DNA of 64,000 nt from Odontocerum albicorne (Eukaryota; Arthropoda; Insecta; Trichoptera; Odontoceridae). The notes below the pieces were generated by a model, which was given only the letters and a program-made list of their open reading frames with translations, had not been told where the DNA came from and did not search any database. Below are positions 1 through 10,599 of this stretch, in pieces (the first letter of the stretch is position 1; every line of letters begins with the position of its first letter). The stretch spans positions 20,321,115-20,385,114 of the forward strand of contig OX463865.1 of assembly GCA_949825065.1 (NCBI GenBank), written 5' to 3'. A program made the position numbers and the translations under genes.

Positions 1-135
1 GAGCTCGAAACTAGAGTTGTGATAAGCACATCGTAAAGGAGCTCTAAACAAGAGTTGTGATAAGCACATCGTAAAGGAGCTGTTAACTAGAGTTGTGATA
101 AGCACATCGTAAAGGAGCTCGAAATTAGAACTACG
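1..135. repeat. 38-bp tandem repeat, about 3.5 copies, continuing off the left edge
   Basis: Copies at 1-38, 39-76, 77-114 and a partial from 115. The core ttgtgataagcacatcgtaa is identical in three units; variation sits after gagct. Confidence 0.9.
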
Positions 136-139
136 AATT

Positions 140-440
140 GATAATTACAAAGCAATGATTTAGACTGTTATAAAATCTATGGTTTCCACTATACCAATTA
201 ACTTATGCTAGTAAGTTGGCGATGTTTAACACCGGCACGAAAATATGTGGATATAATTGCCATGGAATTATACCAGCATTGAACAGTTGGATCTGTCAAA
301 CATTGAGAAAGCTCGTTCGTGTACTCATCTTGAGTAACAAAATGTATCTAACCTTTCAACTCTTAAAATGTTTAACTCAATTAACACTTTATTTGGATTC
401 GTTCGGGTGTTCCCCAATTATCAAGTGTACAGTCTTGGGT
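140..440 (+). mobile_element. Fragment of the pogo-like element found complete at 6369-7370
   Basis: Stretches such as gttataaaatctatggttt and cattgagaaagctcgttcgt are shared, in the same order, with 6520-7300. Its right end grades into the minisatellite that follows. Confidence 0.7.
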
Positions 441-780
441 GTTCCCCAATTATCATGTTCTAGTCTCGGGTGTTAATGGGTCTATTGGCTTGGGTGTTCC
501 TCAATCATCACGTATATAGTCTCGGGTGTTCTCCGGTATATAGTCTCGGGTGTTCCCTAATTATCACGTACATAGTCTCAGGTGTTTTCGAGTATATTGG
601 CTCATGTGTTCCCTAATTATCATGTATATAGTCTTGGGTGTTCTCGGCTATATTGACTCGGGTGTTCTCGGGTATATTGGCTCGGGTATTCTCAGGTATA
701 TTGGCTCAGGTGTTCTCGGGTATATTGGCTCAGGTGTTCTCGGGTTTATTGGCTTGGGTGTTCCTCAATTATTACGTATA
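395..780. repeat. Degenerate minisatellite, left part
   Basis: Irregular units of about 19-38 bp built on agtctcgggtgttctc plus ggtatattggct or caattatcacgtatat. It resumes at 1724, beyond the Tigger-like insertion. The first units resemble the end of the adjoining pogo-like fragment. Confidence 0.85.
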
Positions 781-1723
781 CAGTGGAACCTCTCATAACG
801 AGCACCTCTCATAACGAGTAATTCGCATAACGAGCTAAACAGATTGTGAAAAAAATGCTCCCTTAACGAGCGACATTTCGCATAACGAGTGACGCAGAAA
901 GGGGAAGTCCCATCTTCACGTCACTCACTTGTGAGCCGGGACTTCCGCGCAAGTGCGTCAGTCTCTGGTTAGCACTCGTTCCGCTAGCACGTTAGTGTCA
1001 CATGTGATCACACATTTTTCCAAACTTGTGTTAAGACATTATTTGTATTTTTTTTTGTGCAAAGTTTAATAACCCTTGCAAAAATGTCCCTGAAGGAAAA
1101 ACCACAAGAAGACAGCCATAAGAGAATAAAAGTAACTGTAGAAATGAAACGTAAAATCATTGAAAAGCGAGAACGAGGTGTGAGCGTGGCTGATCTAGCG
1201 TGCACATACAATCAGTCTACATCAACGATTTGCTCTATCCTCAAGAACAAGGACAAAAATAAAAAGATAGATGCTTCAAAGGGAGTATCGGAAGAACCGG
1301 CACCCACAGCGTTGTGAGGCACGGTGAAGCAGCAATCTCTGACACAAAGGCAGCAGAGAACTTCATCAGCGACTAGAAGAAACTCGTAGATTCTGAGGGT
1401 TACCGGATTTTACTTCTAGTAAAAAAGAATTAATTATTTGTCATAAATTCATAAATAAAAAACTAGTTATTTCGATTTTTTTAATGTTTTTTGCAAATCG
1501 AAATCGCATTCCGGGTTGTTACGCTCCTTAACAATTTATAAGTATGTAATTTTATTTAAATAAATGTTAAAAATAAAAAAAAAATTGAGTATTATTTTCG
1601 GCATGGAACGCATTATCGTACTTTACATTGATTTATATGGGAAAAATTGTTTCGCTTAACGAGTGTTTCACATAACGAGTAAGATTCTGGAACGAATTAT
1701 TCTCGTTATGAGAGGATCCACTG
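781..1723 (+). mobile_element. Tigger/pogo-like DNA transposon, internally deleted
   Basis: Inverted ends cagtggaacctctcataacg and, reversed, cagtggatcctctcataacg, flanked by TA. The 943 bp retain only the first part of a transposase. Ends are rich in repeats of cataacgag. A second copy starts at 63855. Confidence 0.9.
1084..1317 (+). pseudogene. CENP-B-type helix-turn-helix remnant of a Tigger transposase
   Basis: A 78-codon frame starts MSLKEKPQEDSHKRIKVTVE and contains KRERGVSVADLACTYNQSTS followed by TICSILKNKDK, the psq/CENP-B N-terminal DNA-binding fold of pogo/Tigger transposases. The frame stops before any second HTH or DDE domain, so it cannot be an active transposase. It could in principle still bind the element's ends. 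Only the N-terminal fifth of a usual 450-550-residue protein is left. Confidence 0.75.
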
Positions 1724-1865
1724 TATAGTCTCGGGTGTTCTCCGGTATATAGTCTCGGGTGTTCTCGGGTCTATTGGCTCAGGTGTTACCCAATTATTAC
1801 GTATATAGTCTCGAGTGTTCTCAGGTATATTGGATCAGGTGGGATCAATTATCACGTATATAGTC
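1724..1865. repeat. Degenerate minisatellite, right part
   Basis: Same units as 395-780 (agtctcgggtgttctccggt, ctattggctcaggtgtt). The Tigger-like element sits between the two parts. Confidence 0.8.
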
Positions 1866-2224
1866 AGCGATTTACCGTATTCTTTTCAGTTCACGCATTT
1901 ATTCAGCTCATTCAAGTCTTTTTCCGCATATTAGCAGTCAAAAGTTTGTGGGTCACAAAAAATGCATGGGTACGGGCCCCGCCAGTTGGTAATCCCTACT
2001 TTAAATATACAAATATAGGAAATAAGGTGATATCTTAAAAGGAAATCCTGCCACAAAAAATAGAATAAAATTGTTGTAAAAATATAATATTTCGAGGAAA
2101 AGTCACTCATTTGTTGGAAACAAACGAAACACAAAATAAACAAATGAAGAGCAAGGGTTACAATATAATATTCATCAAAATTTGTTTTGTCATAGCAGAG
2201 CCATAATGAACTATAGACTTCGCA

Positions 2225-2305
2225 TTTTAGCAACCTTTCGACAAAACGACACCGGGTCAACATGTCTGGACAGCGTGGGTGCGTTTTGAAAATTGGGGTA
2301 AATAA
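2225..2305 (+). repeat. Interspersed repeat fragment, inverted copy at 57600-57680
   Basis: The stretch cgggtcaacatgtctggaca followed by gcgtgggtgcgttttgaaaa is found reversed near 57605-57660. Family unknown. Confidence 0.6.
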
Positions 2306-2404
2306 TCTAAATATCTTATTAATCACTACATGTAGAGAAAATTATATTCAAACCATTTTATTTGTTGATAATTCAGCTATGTAAATGTTGTTCATGTTTT
2401 AGAT

Positions 2405-3043
2405 CAGGGGTCTCCAAGCTACGGCCAGCGGTCCAACACCGGCCTGCGGTAGCGGGCCGAATATGCCCAGTATCCGGCCTGTCATAGTTTATTTTGATTA
2501 TTGTAATTTATTTTTATCAAACACTGTTTATTCCACTTTTTTAGTCTTGTTTGTGCTCCCCTGAAGATGAGGTGAAAGCCTTGAAACCGGTAGGGTTACA
2601 CCGTCACAAAAAAGTGGAATAAACAGTGTTTGATAAAAATAAATTACAATGTCTTTAAACCTCCACAATGTTAATGCCTTAACTATAAACAACTTATTTT
2701 GATTACATTGTAAAATTTACAATGTAAGTAAATCATACAAAATAATAATCAGATGTTTTTATTTAACGACTATCATATAGTCACAAAACACACTAGTCGC
2801 ACTATATTTCGCTTTTCGCGCATCGGCTATCTCCGCCGCAATTAAATGTCCTTGATACTTGCCCGTAAGTACCAGCCAAAATTACGAACGGAACGGAGTC
2901 CACCCTCGCACCCTGCGCCATAGATATCTCACTCGCTGGCTAGTCCCAATACGAAAATTTCCGCGTAATTCAAAACTACAGTATGTTGGTATGATGAGCT
3001 AGCTAGGTCTTGGCCCTTGGGACTAAAAAGTTTGAGGCCCCTG
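2405..3043. mobile_element. Non-autonomous hAT-type element with perfect 8-bp target duplication
   Basis: Ends cagggg...cccctg, flanked by ttttagat at 2397-2404 and 3044-3051. CAGGGGTCTCCAAGCT at the left end is a typical hAT terminus. No transposase frame remains. A Penelope-like fragment is nested at 2501-2693. Confidence 0.9.
2501..2693 (+). mobile_element. Penelope-like repeat fragment nested in the hAT element
   Basis: Flanked by the 12-bp duplication ttattttgatta (2489-2500 and 2694-2705). Two inverted arms of about 45 bp (ttatcaaacactgtttattc and its reverse) enclose a hammerhead-like block at 2571-2604. A single-sided tail (gtctttaaacctccacaatg) follows the right arm. Confidence 0.7.
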
Positions 3044-3599
3044 TTTTAGATTATGGAATCATTTTATAGCCGTTTTTGCGTTTTATAAAAATTGATATTT
3101 TGGCAATGTAACGTGGGTGTTACATATAAAAAAAACTATAAGGAAAAGTTGTGATTTTTTTTCCTCAATTTTCCTTCGTTACTTACCATATAACGAGGAA
3201 TCACCAAAGAAATACGTTAATATTTGGATAAATTGAACTTTGCCAAGATAAGGGTTAATTGTTATGACAAAAAAAAACTCATTTACGTAACAAATAATAT
3301 TGCTTTGTTATACATGTAAGATTATATATATTTATTTAGATAGTGATAATTAAATGTGGTATAAAGACAAATTATTAACATTAAATTCATATCGTTACAC
3401 GGTAACACGTGAATGCATTAAAATAAGAAAAAATAAAATGCATATGAGGAATAAATTGCTAAACAAAAGATTTATTAAATAGGAAACAAAAATCAGAGAA
3501 TGGATAATAATTTATTCCAGCTGGTGTACAATGCAACAAAAGTCGTATAAATAATACATAAGCAATAAAGACTGAAAGGATCTGAATAAATGCTGCAGA

Positions 3600-3655
3600 A
3601 ACGCGTGCTTTGAGAATACATAACGTTACAATGTACGACAGAATACAGAATGAAG
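3600..3655 (+). mobile_element. LINE-A fragment (non-LTR, C-terminal coding region)
   Basis: Short piece (acgcgtgctttgagaataca, then atgtacgacagaatacagaa) of the family whose C-terminal coding part is best seen at 5590-5848. A Penelope-like fragment begins at its right edge. Confidence 0.6.
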
Positions 3656-3870
3656 TCATTGTAATTTGTTTTTATCAAACACTGTTTACTACACTTTTTT
3701 GTAACGGTATAACCCTACCGGTTTCAAGGCTTTCACCTCATCATCAGGGAGCACAAACAAGACTGAATTCTGTTCGAATTACATCTGGTACCGAGATACA
3801 CACTTGTAACAGTAAACATTCGGGTTGGGGACTGGGGGTGGAGGGAGGGATGATACAATCTCGGCTAGCA
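3656..3870 (-). mobile_element. Penelope-like repeat fragment carrying the best hammerhead-like core
   Basis: The arm ttatcaaacactgtttacta and the block 3703-3747 match 2501-2693 and 41938-42270. Read on the minus strand it gives CTGATGA, a short helix, then GAAAC at 3747-3721. The right part resembles the middle of the 41938-42270 copy. Confidence 0.6.
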
Positions 3871-4379
3871 GCGGAGAGATTATTGGGATATACGTGTTTG
3901 CCGGATGTTCACCTCGATGCACTGACTTTGAAATTTCTAGGGCATCTATAATTTGTCCAATCTATTTCCGTTACTACCGATATGCAAGAATTTGGTATCA
4001 TCGATAGGAAATGTATGATTTTCACGGTGACAATGATTAGCCATTTCAGAATAAATTAGAGGATTTGTTAAGGCGGATTTGTGTTCACGAAATCTCTTTT
4101 TCAAAAGATCCTGTATTTCCTATACAGAAATTATCACAGTCGGCACAGTTTATACACACCACTGTTGCTAAGTATTCCATTTTTGCCTTTCCCGTTAAAT
4201 AAGAGTTTCCGGAGATAAAAATTAGTGTAAAAAGCTGGCTTTATGTGACTTGGAATATTTTGGTTATTTCGTATGATATGTGTTTTATAAATAGGACTTT
4301 GCTCCATTTATAGGCATGCTTATAGGTGGCGTTAAATATACGATCTTTTATAAGTTTCTTAACTATTAATAATATATTA

Positions 4380-4475
4380 TACAGAATGAAGTGATAAGGA
4401 ATGAATGTGAACTTAAGGCTCGTATGTTGAGGAAGATGAAGAAGAAAAATAGTTGCATTAGAAGAGCACAACACA
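4380..4475 (+). mobile_element. LINE-A fragment
   Basis: Contains agaatgaagtgataaggaat, gtgaacttaaggctc and aggaagatgaagaag, as in the C-terminal coding part at 5590-5848. Confidence 0.65.
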
Positions 4476-4508
4476 GTAAAAAAGGAAACTCATATATAAT
4501 GTATTTAA

Positions 4509-5129
4509 CCTTTCCTTCCCTGTGTTGGGTATCTTCTACACGTTGCTTCTAATAACCATCAATATCTCTATAAATATTATAAATACAAGGTTAAGATTTT
4601 AGGTATTCCTCCATAATATATTTACGCATTGATTTAAAAAATAATATTAATAATAATCAGAATTTATCGACTACATCGAGGTGTTTTGTAAAGATCGAAA
4701 ACAAATTCGCATTTAAACGCTGCGAGTGCCTCGTCTTGATGATAGGTGAATAGTATGCGGGAAGCGCGACACTATATTCGCATCTCACTCTTGCATACTC
4801 CACTGAATTGCGAGGAGCTGAATTGTCTCAATGTCGCAAGCATAAGCGTAATCGCCGGGGTATGCGACTGACGTTCCGCGCCACTAGTAGCTTCTAGGCT
4901 TGCAAATAGGTTAGACGTACGCCCGTTCCGTGAGCGTTGCCAGGTGGTTTTTTAATGTTTTCAGCAAATAAATCACAATTATTATAATTTTTAACTTCAA
5001 TTATAATTAATTAAGGGGATTATCTATGAATGTTCTTATTTTTCCGATTTAAAATCGCTAATTTTTGATCGCGTACTCACTACCCAACACCAAAACACGC
5101 GTTTCATTTTTATCACCAAAAGGGAAGGG
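4509..5129. mobile_element. piggyBac-type MITE, copy 1 (621 bp, TTAA flanks)
   Basis: Ends cctttccttccc and gggaaggg, flanked by TTAA on both sides. Long stretches are shared with 25387-26016 and, more distantly, 21905-22491. No coding capacity. Confidence 0.85.
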
Positions 5130-5263
5130 TTAATTCATCTCAGAAAGAACAACTCCTTTAAAAATATTTCGAATGATTCTTGCGAGAATGACATAAGGAT
5201 GCTTCAAAAGGACCTCAATTCTCTGTGTGATTGGTCTCATAAAAATATAAATAAATGATGTAA

Positions 5264-5960
5264 AAATGCGTGCACTGAGAAGAATACATGAAACAACAAT
5301 GTATGACAGAATACAGAATATAGGTTGATGTGTTGAGTATGACGAAGAAGAGGAAAGTAATTTTGTATTTCTTGGATTTTCATTGCTTACTTCATCTCAA
5401 ATATGTTGAATGTATATTATTATGAAAGATAATAATTTAGCGCATTTTTTCACTCATTGTTGACCCAAATGAATACATGGTGTTACAACGTATGGTGGAA
5501 TACGGGATTAAGTTAGTAGAGATGAATGTGAACCTAAGACTGATGTTTATGTCAACCTGCTAATAAAGCGATGTGACAAACTGCTTTATCCGTGCTTTGA
5601 GATGAATAAATGGAGTAACAATGTATGATAGAATACGAAATGATGTGATTAGGGATCAATGTGAACTTAAGGTTGATGTGTTGAGGAAGATGAAGAAAAG
5701 CACGCTGAGATGGTTTGGGCATGTAGAACGAATTAATAAAGAAAGACTAACAAAACAAATATACACAGCACGTGTGAGTGGGAGGTGTGTGAAAGGAAGA
5801 CCAAAGAAAGTATGGTTGGATCAAGTAAATGATATTCTGAATAAATGAAATGTAAAAAGTCAGAGAAATCATAGGAATTGTATGAGAAGGTGTATAGATG
5901 TATGTGTCAAGATAGGTGAAAGTCTGGTGATCTGTGTTCTCTACCTGCCCCGATACACAA
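5264..5960 (+). mobile_element. LINE-A C-terminal coding fragments and 3' region
   Basis: Three broken pieces; the longest open one (5621-5848) codes [20 protein letters not shown] and then [20 protein letters not shown]. RWFGHVERxN followed by GRPKKxWxDQV is the tail of the reverse-transcriptase protein in RTE-like non-LTR elements. The 3' region to about 5960 (gtcaagataggtgaaagtct) recurs reversed near 40650, 59960 and 62810. Confidence 0.8.
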
Positions 5961-6009
5961 ATGGCATGATAGTATTTATAAACTTGAGACTACACATTGT
6001 TCAACTATC

Positions 6010-6356
6010 AAAGACTGAAAGGGATTGAAAAAACCTCTTAATTTCTAGTCAGTAAAATAACGTGTTTCATTCCTGATTTTTCTTTTCCTTTCCTCTCCAC
6101 CATCCCTTCCTTTCCTTTTGATTGATGATATTTCACTTTATATGAAAAATAATGTTCGGGTGACTGTCCGTCTTTATGGAGTTCGTGAACATGTGCTCAC
6201 GTATATGTTTATGGATTTCGTGAGGATGGAGTCATTTGAATGATTTATGCGACCACGTAACTTGCTTCATTTACTTTTGTCTGGTTGGTTGGAAGAGATT
6301 GCCGCCTGGCAATAAGCCCGTCAGATTGTATTTGCAATAAAAGTGTTAAATAAATA
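6010..6356 (+). mobile_element. LINE-B 3' end
   Basis: Begins actgaaagggattgaaaaaa and ends ttgcaataaaagtgttaaat plus TAAA repeats. Same as 58880-59680 and, reversed, 34870-35440. The last 60 bp (ttggttggaagagattgccg) is shared with the tRNA-type SINE. Confidence 0.85.
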
Positions 6357-6368
6357 AAGATCACAATA

Positions 6369-7370
6369 CAGTAGAGTGCCAATTATCCGGGGTTCAATAA
6401 TTCGTGAATTAGATAAACTGGGGTCTTCTGTAGTACAATTTTTTTTAGTAATCCCAAAAAATTATTCTAAATTTTTAACGATCGTCCTTGTTTTGAAAAT
6501 TACAAATCAAGGATCTTAACTGTTATAAAATCTATGGTTTACATTATACCAATTAACGCTAGTAAGTTGGCGGTGTTTTCCCGTGGCCACGACATGAAAA
6601 CATGTGGATCCGGGGTTTCCCAATATAATATAAATAACCTAGTATAAACGAAACATTAAGGACAATACTTTGCCTCTGGAGTTGAGTAACCCTGCATCAA
6701 CATGTGGAAGGTTTCGATTCTGCAAAGCAACTTGCATTTCATTATACAAGCGAGTCCATGTGTTTTCTATATCTCAAGATCTATCCATAAAATTCTCGAA
6801 AAATCCAATTATTCTTGTTCTATGTAAGCGTTGTTCCACTAAAAATAAATCTAAGTTCTTTACCACTATAAAATAAGTCTTCGACAATTACGTAAGTCTA
6901 CTTGATAAAATTTGGTAATATTTTGTGATATACATACATAATATTGAATTGAAATATACATATTAATATTAAATAATTTTAAACAATGACTGTAATTTAT
7001 TATTACTACTGGTTTTTGTATATCCTGTCCATGTTAGTTTACGATAAAGTTTTGTATTTTTTATCAATAATTTTAAGTACTTGTATAACTTGTCATAACA
7101 TATGTTCATTTGTATATAAAAAAACACTGTTGTGTTGTTAATTAAATAAATAAATAATTGTCGAAGTATGATACCAGCGTTTAGCAGATATGTCTGCCAA
7201 ACACTGAGAAAGCTTGTTCGTGTACTCAAATGCGTAGCAAAATTCATCTAACATTTCAACTCTTGAAATTTTTAACTCATTAAAAACTTCATTTGGATTA
7301 ACCGTGTTGTTTTTCAATTATCCATGGTCGACTGTCCCCTCAATTACCATGGATAATTAGCGCTTTACTA
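6369..7370. mobile_element. Pogo-like non-autonomous element, 1,002 bp, TA flanks
   Basis: Left end cagtagagtgccaattatcc; the right end reversed reads tagtaaagcgctaattatcc. TA lies on both sides. No transposase frame. Confidence 0.8.
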
Positions 7371-7605
7371 TACTTATCATATTATTTCGTACAAACATAG
7401 ATTGCTTTTTACTTTAAAGCTATTTTCAATTAAACTATAACAGGTCTGTAAATATGAAACCGGAATTTTCTCATAGATGGCTCTAGTTGTCAATGTAGTG
7501 ACTGTCAAACCGCGTCATTGGCGCCTTATTCTTGTGTTTACATTTGTCAAAGACTCGCAACAATACAAGTTTAATACAACTACATATGTTTTCATAGCGT
7601 TGAAC

Positions 7606-8955
7606 ATGTCTGTTTATGTGCCTGAAAACTACGATTTGCGAACAGCATTGATTTTCTGTTACCATTTGAAGAAAACTGCTGCAGAATCGCATCGAATGCT
7701 TGTCGAAGCTTACGGTGAGCATGCTCTTGGTAAATCACAGTGCTTAGAGTGGTTTAAAAAATTCAAAAGTGGCGATTTTGACGTGAGAAACTAAGAACAT
7801 GGAAGACTACCGAGAAAGTTTGAATATGCCGAATTGCAAGCATTGTTGGATGAGGATGACGCTCAGACGCAACAACAACTCGCGGATCAATTAAATATGA
7901 CACGAGAAGCTGTCCCCATACCTTTGAAAGCCATGGGAAAGATCCATGTGGGAAAATGGGTTCCACATGAACTGAATGAAAGACAGCAGGAAAACTGAAA
8001 CACCACTATGCCGGCAAGAACTGTTCTCAATAACATACGCAAGAACGGGTCTTCCAGTCGCTATGCCTGTTGGAAGGGCGTTAACTCTTCTGAACGGGAC
8101 TGCTTCAGATATTGACATATTTCATATCACATTACCAAAAGCAAAAATAAATTTTCTTCTTAGATTAAGCGCGTTAGAAAGCACTCATCAACATACTTAA
8201 GTGACTGAATATATGTGTAACATATGTTTGTGTGTATATACTCGTTTCTATGCATATGCATTAATTTTTATTTTATATAATTTTTTAATTTTTTTTCTAT
8301 GTAATTTTTCTTCTTTTTTAATGTCTTGTATTTTTTAAAGTAATTGGGTTAAGCCTCTTTTGAAAAAATAAATAAACCACTTGCGAAATGCTGCTCGCCA
8401 GGTACAAAAAAAAACATTTCTCCATCGAATTGTGACTGGCGATGAAAAATGGATATATTTCGAGAATCCTAAACATAAAAAATCATGGGTAACTCCAAGC
8501 AAACCAGCGACATCGACTGCAAGGCCAAATCGCTATGGGTGGGATTATCTATTATGTGGGTGTTATCTATTATGAGCTGTTAAAACCTGGCGAAACCGTT
8601 AATACTGAACGCTACCGACAACAAATGATGGATTTGAACCGAGCATTGCGTGAAAACAACCAGAAAATCAAGAGGCAACACAAAGTGATTTTGTTTCATG
8701 ATAATGCACCATCGCACAGAGCAAAACCGGTCAAGGAAACGTTTGAGGTGTTTAGTTGGCAAATACTTTCGCATGCGGCTTACTCACCAGACTTGGATCG
8801 ATGGGACACGCACTTGCTGAGCAGCGCTTCACTTCTTACGAAAATGGCTCGATTATTGGTTTGCCTCAAAAGAACAACAGTTTTTTTGGCGTGGCATCCA
8901 CAAATGGCCAGAGAGATGGGAAAAATGTGTAGCTAACGGTGGGCAATACTTGGAA
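7606..8955 (+). pseudogene. Broken mariner transposase
   Basis: Opens MSVYVPENYDLRTALIFCYH with the mariner HTH block (AAESHRMLVEAYGEHALGKS, FKKFKSGDFDV). In-frame stops follow at 7792 (TAA) and in gaaaactga near 7996, then comes the LINE. After it, TFLHRIVTGDEKWIYFENPK carries the first catalytic Asp region. HDNAPSHRAKPVKETFEVFS carries the second, and AYSPDL leads to the third. A frame change near 8530 and another near 8800 finish it off. Intact proteins of the family have about 345 residues; this one is dead. Confidence 0.9.
8008..8375 (+). mobile_element. 5'-truncated LINE-C 3' end nested in the mariner
   Basis: Flanked by accact at 8002-8007 and 8376-8381, the mariner resuming exactly. 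It codes LPVAMPVGRALTLLNGTASD then IDIFHITLP, like the C-terminus at 11400-11525 (LALEMPVGRAITLFNR, PHIDVFHVSL), and ends in a TGAAAAAATAAATAA tail. Confidence 0.88.
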
Positions 8956-9034
8956 TAAAATATTTTTTACCATTTTCATACAATAAATGTGTATTTTCTA
9001 TTAAAAAAATCCGGTTTCATATTTACAGACCTGA

Positions 9035-10070
9035 TATATCCCATCTTTACAATAATAATCGTTGCAACTCTGTGGGTTAATTCACTTTTTCTTCTTCTTG
9101 AATAATGCCAGTGAACTTCTATATATGGAGTATACGCCAGTGTCAAGTGATAACGGTTCAATTTAAAAAAAGAATTAACTATTTCTTACAAAATTCTCTC
9201 TAATAAAATCGTAATTGAAAGAAATGTCAAAAAAGCTGATGAAAACAAAACAAAAGAATTGTGCATTAATGTTATAATGAGTCATGGTCAATTATTTGGG
9301 CAATACTGTCAAAAAGGAACTTGCGCAAAAAAAATAATGACATTTTAAACATGGTATTTATTATTGTCTCGCGATTGTGGACCGTTCGGCATGTAAACAT
9401 GGCCTCTGTTATCATTTTACATGAAAAACACAGCATTCCTTATTAGAAAAAATATCTATGTTCGGTCGAACGTAAAGAACTATCGACCTTGGCTGTATTA
9501 ATATAAAAAGGAATAAATTTCAAATACGTATTTATATCGAACAAAAGACTCATTAAAATATTCCTTTTGATTATATTGTCTTAACTGAGATGGGAAAAAA
9601 AATTATGTGCAAAACTAGAAATGTCAAAGTAAGTTATTAAGTTTAAATCGTTCTTTTTCCATGTATATACTTGTTGTTATCAATAAAACTCGTGGATTTT
9701 AAAGTGGTATCAACATTAAGAAGGTTTTTAAAGAGTGCACATCGGAAGGAAATAAATAGAAATTTTCTCATGTTAATATTAGATTGTACAAAACCGAGAA
9801 TTCTCGAACTATAAATATTTTAAAAGGGATTGATTGTGTTGTATAAAATAAGTTACATCCCTAAAGTGTGTTCTATTTTTTTGTTCAAAAAAAGAGAACA
9901 GAGAAACGTCAAAAGGCGAAACTGTCATGGCTGGGAGGCACTCCCAAAAGAAGTGTCGTATGGTCCGGACGCTTGATTCGGGCGCTCTGTGGAGTGGATT
10001 AATTAATGCATCATTTAATTTGGGTTGACCTTATTAGCACGAATGACAAGAGCTGTCGATCTGGACTCAC
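9035..10070. other. AT-rich stretch without recognisable features
   Basis: No coding frame, transposon end or tandem repeat stands out. If the hppy exon is live, this is the start of its first intron. Confidence 0.5.
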
Positions 10071-10181
10071 CTTATACACATCTCCATATGTACCAGAGCC
10101 GATTCTCTGGATCAACTCGTATTCATCCTGTGGATTGCGCCGCGATATGTCCGAACTGAGAACAATCGCATTTTGCGCCAT
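10071..10181 (-). CDS. hppy: First coding exon of a MAP4K3/5-type Ste20 kinase (happyhour)
   Basis: Minus-strand ATG at 10181 opens 37 codons: [20 protein letters not shown], then [17 protein letters not shown], then a consensus donor [28 protein letters not shown] plus the glycine-rich ATP loop [11 protein letters not shown] is the N-terminus of Drosophila Happyhour and of vertebrate MAP4K3/5, and the splice after DVYK leaves phase 0. These kinases act upstream of JNK and in nutrient/TOR and Hippo signalling. The catalytic loop and CNH domain are not here; later exons would lie toward lower coordinates, and I found none in 1-10070, so intron 1 probably exceeds 10 kb. Start choice: no other in-frame ATG precedes it nearby, and the length fits known orthologues. 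Whether the locus is complete cannot be seen. Confidence 0.88.
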
Positions 10182-10480
10182 ATTTATTCACACAATTCAC
10201 CCGAAACTCATTTAAATAATTTGTTAGACAATGCGATTATTACACGTAAAATTGAAGAGAAACATAGGAAAACAAGAACGGGTCCCCCCACATCCGCGAC
10301 ATAATTACGCTCCGTTATGTTGGCAATAAAAATGACAAGCAACATGATGGAAATAAAGTTTTTTTTTATTTTCTTTTCTTTATGGCTTACAATGTACACT
10401 GTATATGGTGAATAAAACTTAGGGTAGGCACTAAGTTTAATTCTTTTGTGGGGTTAGTTGGTCATAATATATTTCAAATT
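10182..10480 (-). promoter_or_regulatory. 5' flank of the hppy exon (leader/promoter side)
   Basis: The 300 bp upstream of the hppy ATG on the minus strand hold no transposon that I recognise and no clear TATA box. A short GC-rich patch lies near 10290-10320. It must contain either 5' leader or an upstream intron; the transcription start cannot be placed. Confidence 0.35.
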
Positions 10481-10599
10481 AATTGATTTCTTATATAAAA
10501 GTGTTTTATTATGTTGTATCTTATTTTTATGTTGTATGTATGTTATTTGCTGATTATTTTCGAAATCGAAAACTGTTTGTCTTTTATGAGATATTTACA

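Larger units (their letters stand above)
7440..9034 (+). mobile_element. Mariner element (irritans-like) interrupted by a LINE
   Basis: Inverted ends of about 28 bp (caggtctgtaaatatgaaac and the reverse at 9014-9033), TA on both sides. Coding region in the plus direction, disrupted by a LINE at 8008-8375. Confidence 0.92.

Noticed and set aside
10208..10399. Minus-strand ORF upstream of the hppy ATG as an N-terminal extension
   Set aside because: It ends before the hppy start and is not in continuous frame with it; the orthologue N-terminus is already complete.
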